In this document: piece after piece, positions 62,010-64,000 of the stretch
How positions within the stretch are numbered: the first letter of the stretch is position 1
Layout: each line of letters opens with the position of its first letter
Source: Maribacter sp. MJ134
GTDB taxonomy: Bacteria > Bacteroidota > Bacteroidia > Flavobacteriales > Flavobacteriaceae
DNA: 64,000 bases
NCBI RefSeq assembly: GCF_003970695.1
Contig: NZ_CP034570.1
Location: 1,922,001 to 1,986,000, forward strand
Direction of reading: 5' to 3'
Program-made: the position numbers and the translations under genes
Notes under the pieces: model-generated
Database searches by the model: none
What the model was told of the DNA's origin: nothing
What the model saw: only the letters and a program-made list of their open reading frames with translations

Positions 62010-63113
62010 TCAATAGGAAATGACAAACTCCACGCGTCTATTTGTTTTTCTACCAGCGCTGGTCCTATTCTCGTTAATTGGTTTTGCGCTTCCAAAACCT
62101 TTGTAGGTAATCCTATCCGCAGCGATACCCTTATGTATTAAATATTGGGCAACGGCCTTTGCCCTATTCTCGGACAATAAAACATTATAGGCCTTGGAGC
62201 CAATAGCATCCGTATGGCCGTAAATCAGAATTTTCAGCGATGGGTTGTTGGCCAAATAGCTCCTTATTTCTTTGAGTTCTTTTCGTGATGATGGTATCAG
62301 CACGGTCTTATCGAAATCGAAGAGTACGTTTTTAAAGGTATTTGTTTTGTCCAGTTCAAATACCACCTTATTTTCCTTATCCTTTGATGTACTACTGTCC
62401 CCATTTACGGTTTCAACGGTTACCATATCCAGATAGTAATATGAGCCTTGGGTAATATTTCTTTTCGTACGGAATTTTTGGGTACGTTTGTTATTTTTAA
62501 AATTTCCGATAATCATATAATTCTCGGTCCCATTGGCCACAAATTCCTTTTCCACTAAGACCCAATCTTTTTTGTCCGAATAGAAATCGGAATATTTAAT
62601 TTCGAAATAATTAGAGATATCTCCCCGTATCTTTGAGAGGTGCATTCTAGAGAGCACTTTTCTACTAGCAACCGCAACCGGATGCGCTGTAAACTGAATA
62701 CCAAATTCTTTGATGGCAAAATCGGAACGCTCTGCCAAGCTTACATAAAAAGACACTTTATAGCGCACCCCTTCTTGTAGCGTCTGTACCAAACTCGCCT
62801 GTACGTATTCCCGGTAATCTTCGGGCGCATAGAAGTAAAGCCCTACGTAACCCACACCAAAATCTGCGGGTTGTTCCCCATTAAAATTTTTAGGCGTACC
62901 CATGGCTTGGCTACAGCCATTGAAATAATCGGTAGAACCCATGGTGGGTGATTTCCAATGAAGTACGTCATTCTCCAAATTCCCCAGTTTTTGCGGACAA
63001 TTCACAAAATTTTCAAAGCTTGGGTTTTGAACTAGGTTTTCAGAATTACTTTTTTGGGCATATCCCAGGGCACTGATAAAAGAGACCATTAAAAAGCACC
63101 ACCTGTAGTTCAT
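62010..63113 (-). CDS. OmpA-family outer-membrane lipid-peptidoglycan tether protein
   Basis: 367 residues with a signal peptide (1-19). The N-terminal ~215 form a beta-sandwich starting NLVQNPSFENFVNCPQKLGN, a carbohydrate-binding-like module seen in Bacteroidota OmpA proteins. The C-terminal ~110 form an OmpA domain: FDFDKTVLIPSSRKELKE, ILIYGHTDAIGSKAYN, LSENRAKAVAQYL, RITYKGFGSAKPI, RKTNRRVEFVI, with the peptidoglycan-binding Asp and Arg residues. It ties the outer membrane to the wall. It is 82 bases downstream of the TonB receptor on the same strand. Confidence 0.92.
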   Translation of the reverse strand: MNYRWCFLMVSFISALGYAQKSNSENLVQNPSFENFVNCPQKLGNLENDVLHWKSPTMGSTDYFNGCSQAMGTPKNFNGEQPADFGVGYVGLYFYAPEDYREYVQASLVQTLQEGVRYKVSFYVSLAERSDFAIKEFGIQFTAHPVAVASRKVLSRMHLSKIRGDISNYFEIKYSDFYSDKKDWVLVEKEFVANGTENYMIIGNFKNNKRTQKFRTKRNITQGSYYYLDMVTVETVNGDSSTSKDKENKVVFELDKTNTFKNVLFDFDKTVLIPSSRKELKEIRSYLANNPSLKILIYGHTDAIGSKAYNVLLSENRAKAVAQYLIHKGIAADRITYKGFGSAKPINENRTSAGRKTNRRVEFVISY

Positions 63114-63195
63114 AAAAAACTGCTTAGATACCTCTAAAATAAGAAAATAGAATTCCTGAAATTTTATCTTGGCCTTTTCTTATCCGGCGATGCTC

Positions 63196-64000
63196 TTAAA
63201 AATCGAACTTATAGGTAGCTCCGCCTAGAACCTGAAAACCCTGTACCGGATAGTTCGCCCAACGCTGATAATTATTATTGGCAATATTGGCCGCCTTTAC
63301 GAAGATGGACAATTGGTCGTTCAAGCGATGCCCTACATGAGCATTAGCATCAAAATAACTATCTAACGTAATCAGGGTTGCCGGAAAATCCGATTGCGCT
63401 ACATTTTGCACCACGACGGTGGAAAAATCTTCACGTTCCCCGACAAAGAAGAGGTTTGCCCCCATGTACCATTTTTCACCTATCTGATAATCCATGAACA
63501 GGGAACCTGTTAAGTTGGGCAGGTTCCATGCGGGGTTATCCGTCTCGGTATTATAATCGTAGACTTCGGCATTTATTCCCAAGGTAAAGTTGCGATTAAC
63601 GTCAACATTCAACTCTCCGAAAATACCGATGGTTTTAATGTCATCATAGAACACTTCAAAAGAGTTACCAAAATAATATCCTTTTTCATCATCCCTGAAG
63701 TTATTCTGCGGGTTCAATTTGAATAAGGGGCTATTGTTTTCAGCCGTGTAGGAACCTTTGATATTATAACTAAGGTTAGGTAATAATTGTCCTTTGAGGC
63801 CAATATATGCATTGTATTGACTATCGGTTGGAGCAATAGTTAAAGTTGGTGACACAAAAGGGTTTTCATCGACAAAATCATAGTAGGAATTTTGGCGCAA
63901 CTCCCCTACTACGCCCCCATAGGCAATAACGGTTTCCTCTAGCAGTCTGTACGAAGCCGTAACCGCCGGATAGATATAGAAATTACCCTCACTGTTCTCC
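63196..64000 (-). CDS. TonB-dependent receptor, C-terminal part (runs off the window)
   Basis: The frame is open without a stop to the window edge on the minus strand, so the true start lies beyond 64000; a TTG at 63900 inside it is not a start. About 268 residues are visible and consist of barrel strands with aromatic ends (NLSYNIKGSYTAENN, NFTLGINAEVYDYNTETD, KWYMGANLFFVGERED), ending in the terminal strand GGATYKFDF. The NIANNNYQRWANYPVQGFQVLGG ending is typical of Bacteroidota TonB receptors. The substrate cannot be told without the plug domain. Confidence 0.85.
   Translation of the reverse strand, partial: ENSEGNFYIYPAVTASYRLLEETVIAYGGVVGELRQNSYYDFVDENPFVSPTLTIAPTDSQYNAYIGLKGQLLPNLSYNIKGSYTAENNSPLFKLNPQNNFRDDEKGYYFGNSFEVFYDDIKTIGIFGELNVDVNRNFTLGINAEVYDYNTETDNPAWNLPNLTGSLFMDYQIGEKWYMGANLFFVGEREDFSTVVVQNVAQSDFPATLITLDSYFDANAHVGHRLNDQLSIFVKAANIANNNYQRWANYPVQGFQVLGGATYKFDF

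Noticed and set aside
63196-63900. Treating the TTG at 63900 as the receptor start
   Set aside because: The frame stays open to the window edge, with barrel-like sequence (for example EGNFYIYPAVTASYRLL), so the gene is cut by the window and not by a real start.
1-64000. CRISPR arrays, insertion sequences, prophage or defence islands
   Set aside because: No regularly spaced direct repeats with unique spacers, no transposase or integrase, and no defence-type gene clusters were seen. The tRNA-tail repeats have different flanks and hairpins and do not fit CRISPR.

Overview
The window looks like a core chromosomal segment of a marine member of the Flavobacteriaceae (Bacteroidota). The support is: AT-rich DNA; TTTG-N19-TAnnTTTG promoters; a fused SecDF; GyrB, ProRS and YidD of Bacteroidota type; two proteins with type B type-IX-secretion sorting domains; many DUF families largely confined to Bacteroidota (DUF4293, DUF1599, DUF3667, DUF5777, DUF6588, BT_3928-like); and a laminarinase with a propeller/Y_Y_Y/HTH regulator. 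A Maribacter/Zobellia-like genus is my guess and is not demonstrated.

Layout. 1-2.3 kb: the tail of a BlaI-like repressor and a BlaR1-type M56/M23 membrane peptidase. 2.3-4.5 kb: a tiny conserved ORF, apt, tRNA-Arg(ACG) and a 0.9 kb non-coding stretch holding tandem copies of the tRNA 3' end, ending in a hairpin leader. 4.5-10.2 kb: an OB-fold/YceI/DUF5777 envelope operon, a convergent membrane LytTR sensor, and a large lipoprotein made of two lamin-tail-like and two spondin-like domains. 10.4-12.1 kb: small ORFs and a split YeeE/YedE transporter pair. 12.7-17.9 kb: a GH16 laminarinase lipoprotein with a domain inserted in its catalytic fold, and its likely regulator. 18-33.4 kb: housekeeping genes (clpS, prmA, tpiA, folP, diadenylate cyclase, an MsbA-like exporter, truA, rho, rpsT, two tRNA-Glu, proS). 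33.5-39.8 kb: surface proteins (a Gly/Trp- and Ser/Arg-rich lipoprotein, a FadL-like porin, two T9SS type B proteins). 39.9-45.7 kb: a co-directional run folE-cysS-yidD-lgt-DUF192-GNAT-ABC. 45.7-56.5 kb: secDF, mdh, gyrB and asnB. 56.8-64 kb: DUF2911, a DUF885 peptidase, a NYN/LOTUS protein, an MFS transporter, an OmpA-like protein and the end of a TonB-dependent receptor cut by the window edge.

How parts work together. lgt (lipoprotein maturation), yidD and secDF (membrane and export machinery) serve the many lipoproteins and outer-membrane proteins seen here. The laminarinase and the periplasmic propeller regulator form a small glucan-response unit without SusC/SusD. No CRISPR array, phage module, restriction system or complete insertion sequence was seen. 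The least ordinary signals are the tRNA-tail tandem repeats at 3.57-4.05 kb, the out-of-phase domain inserted into the GH16 catalytic fold, the lamin-tail/spondin lipoprotein, and several very small ORFs with good promoters or neighbours.
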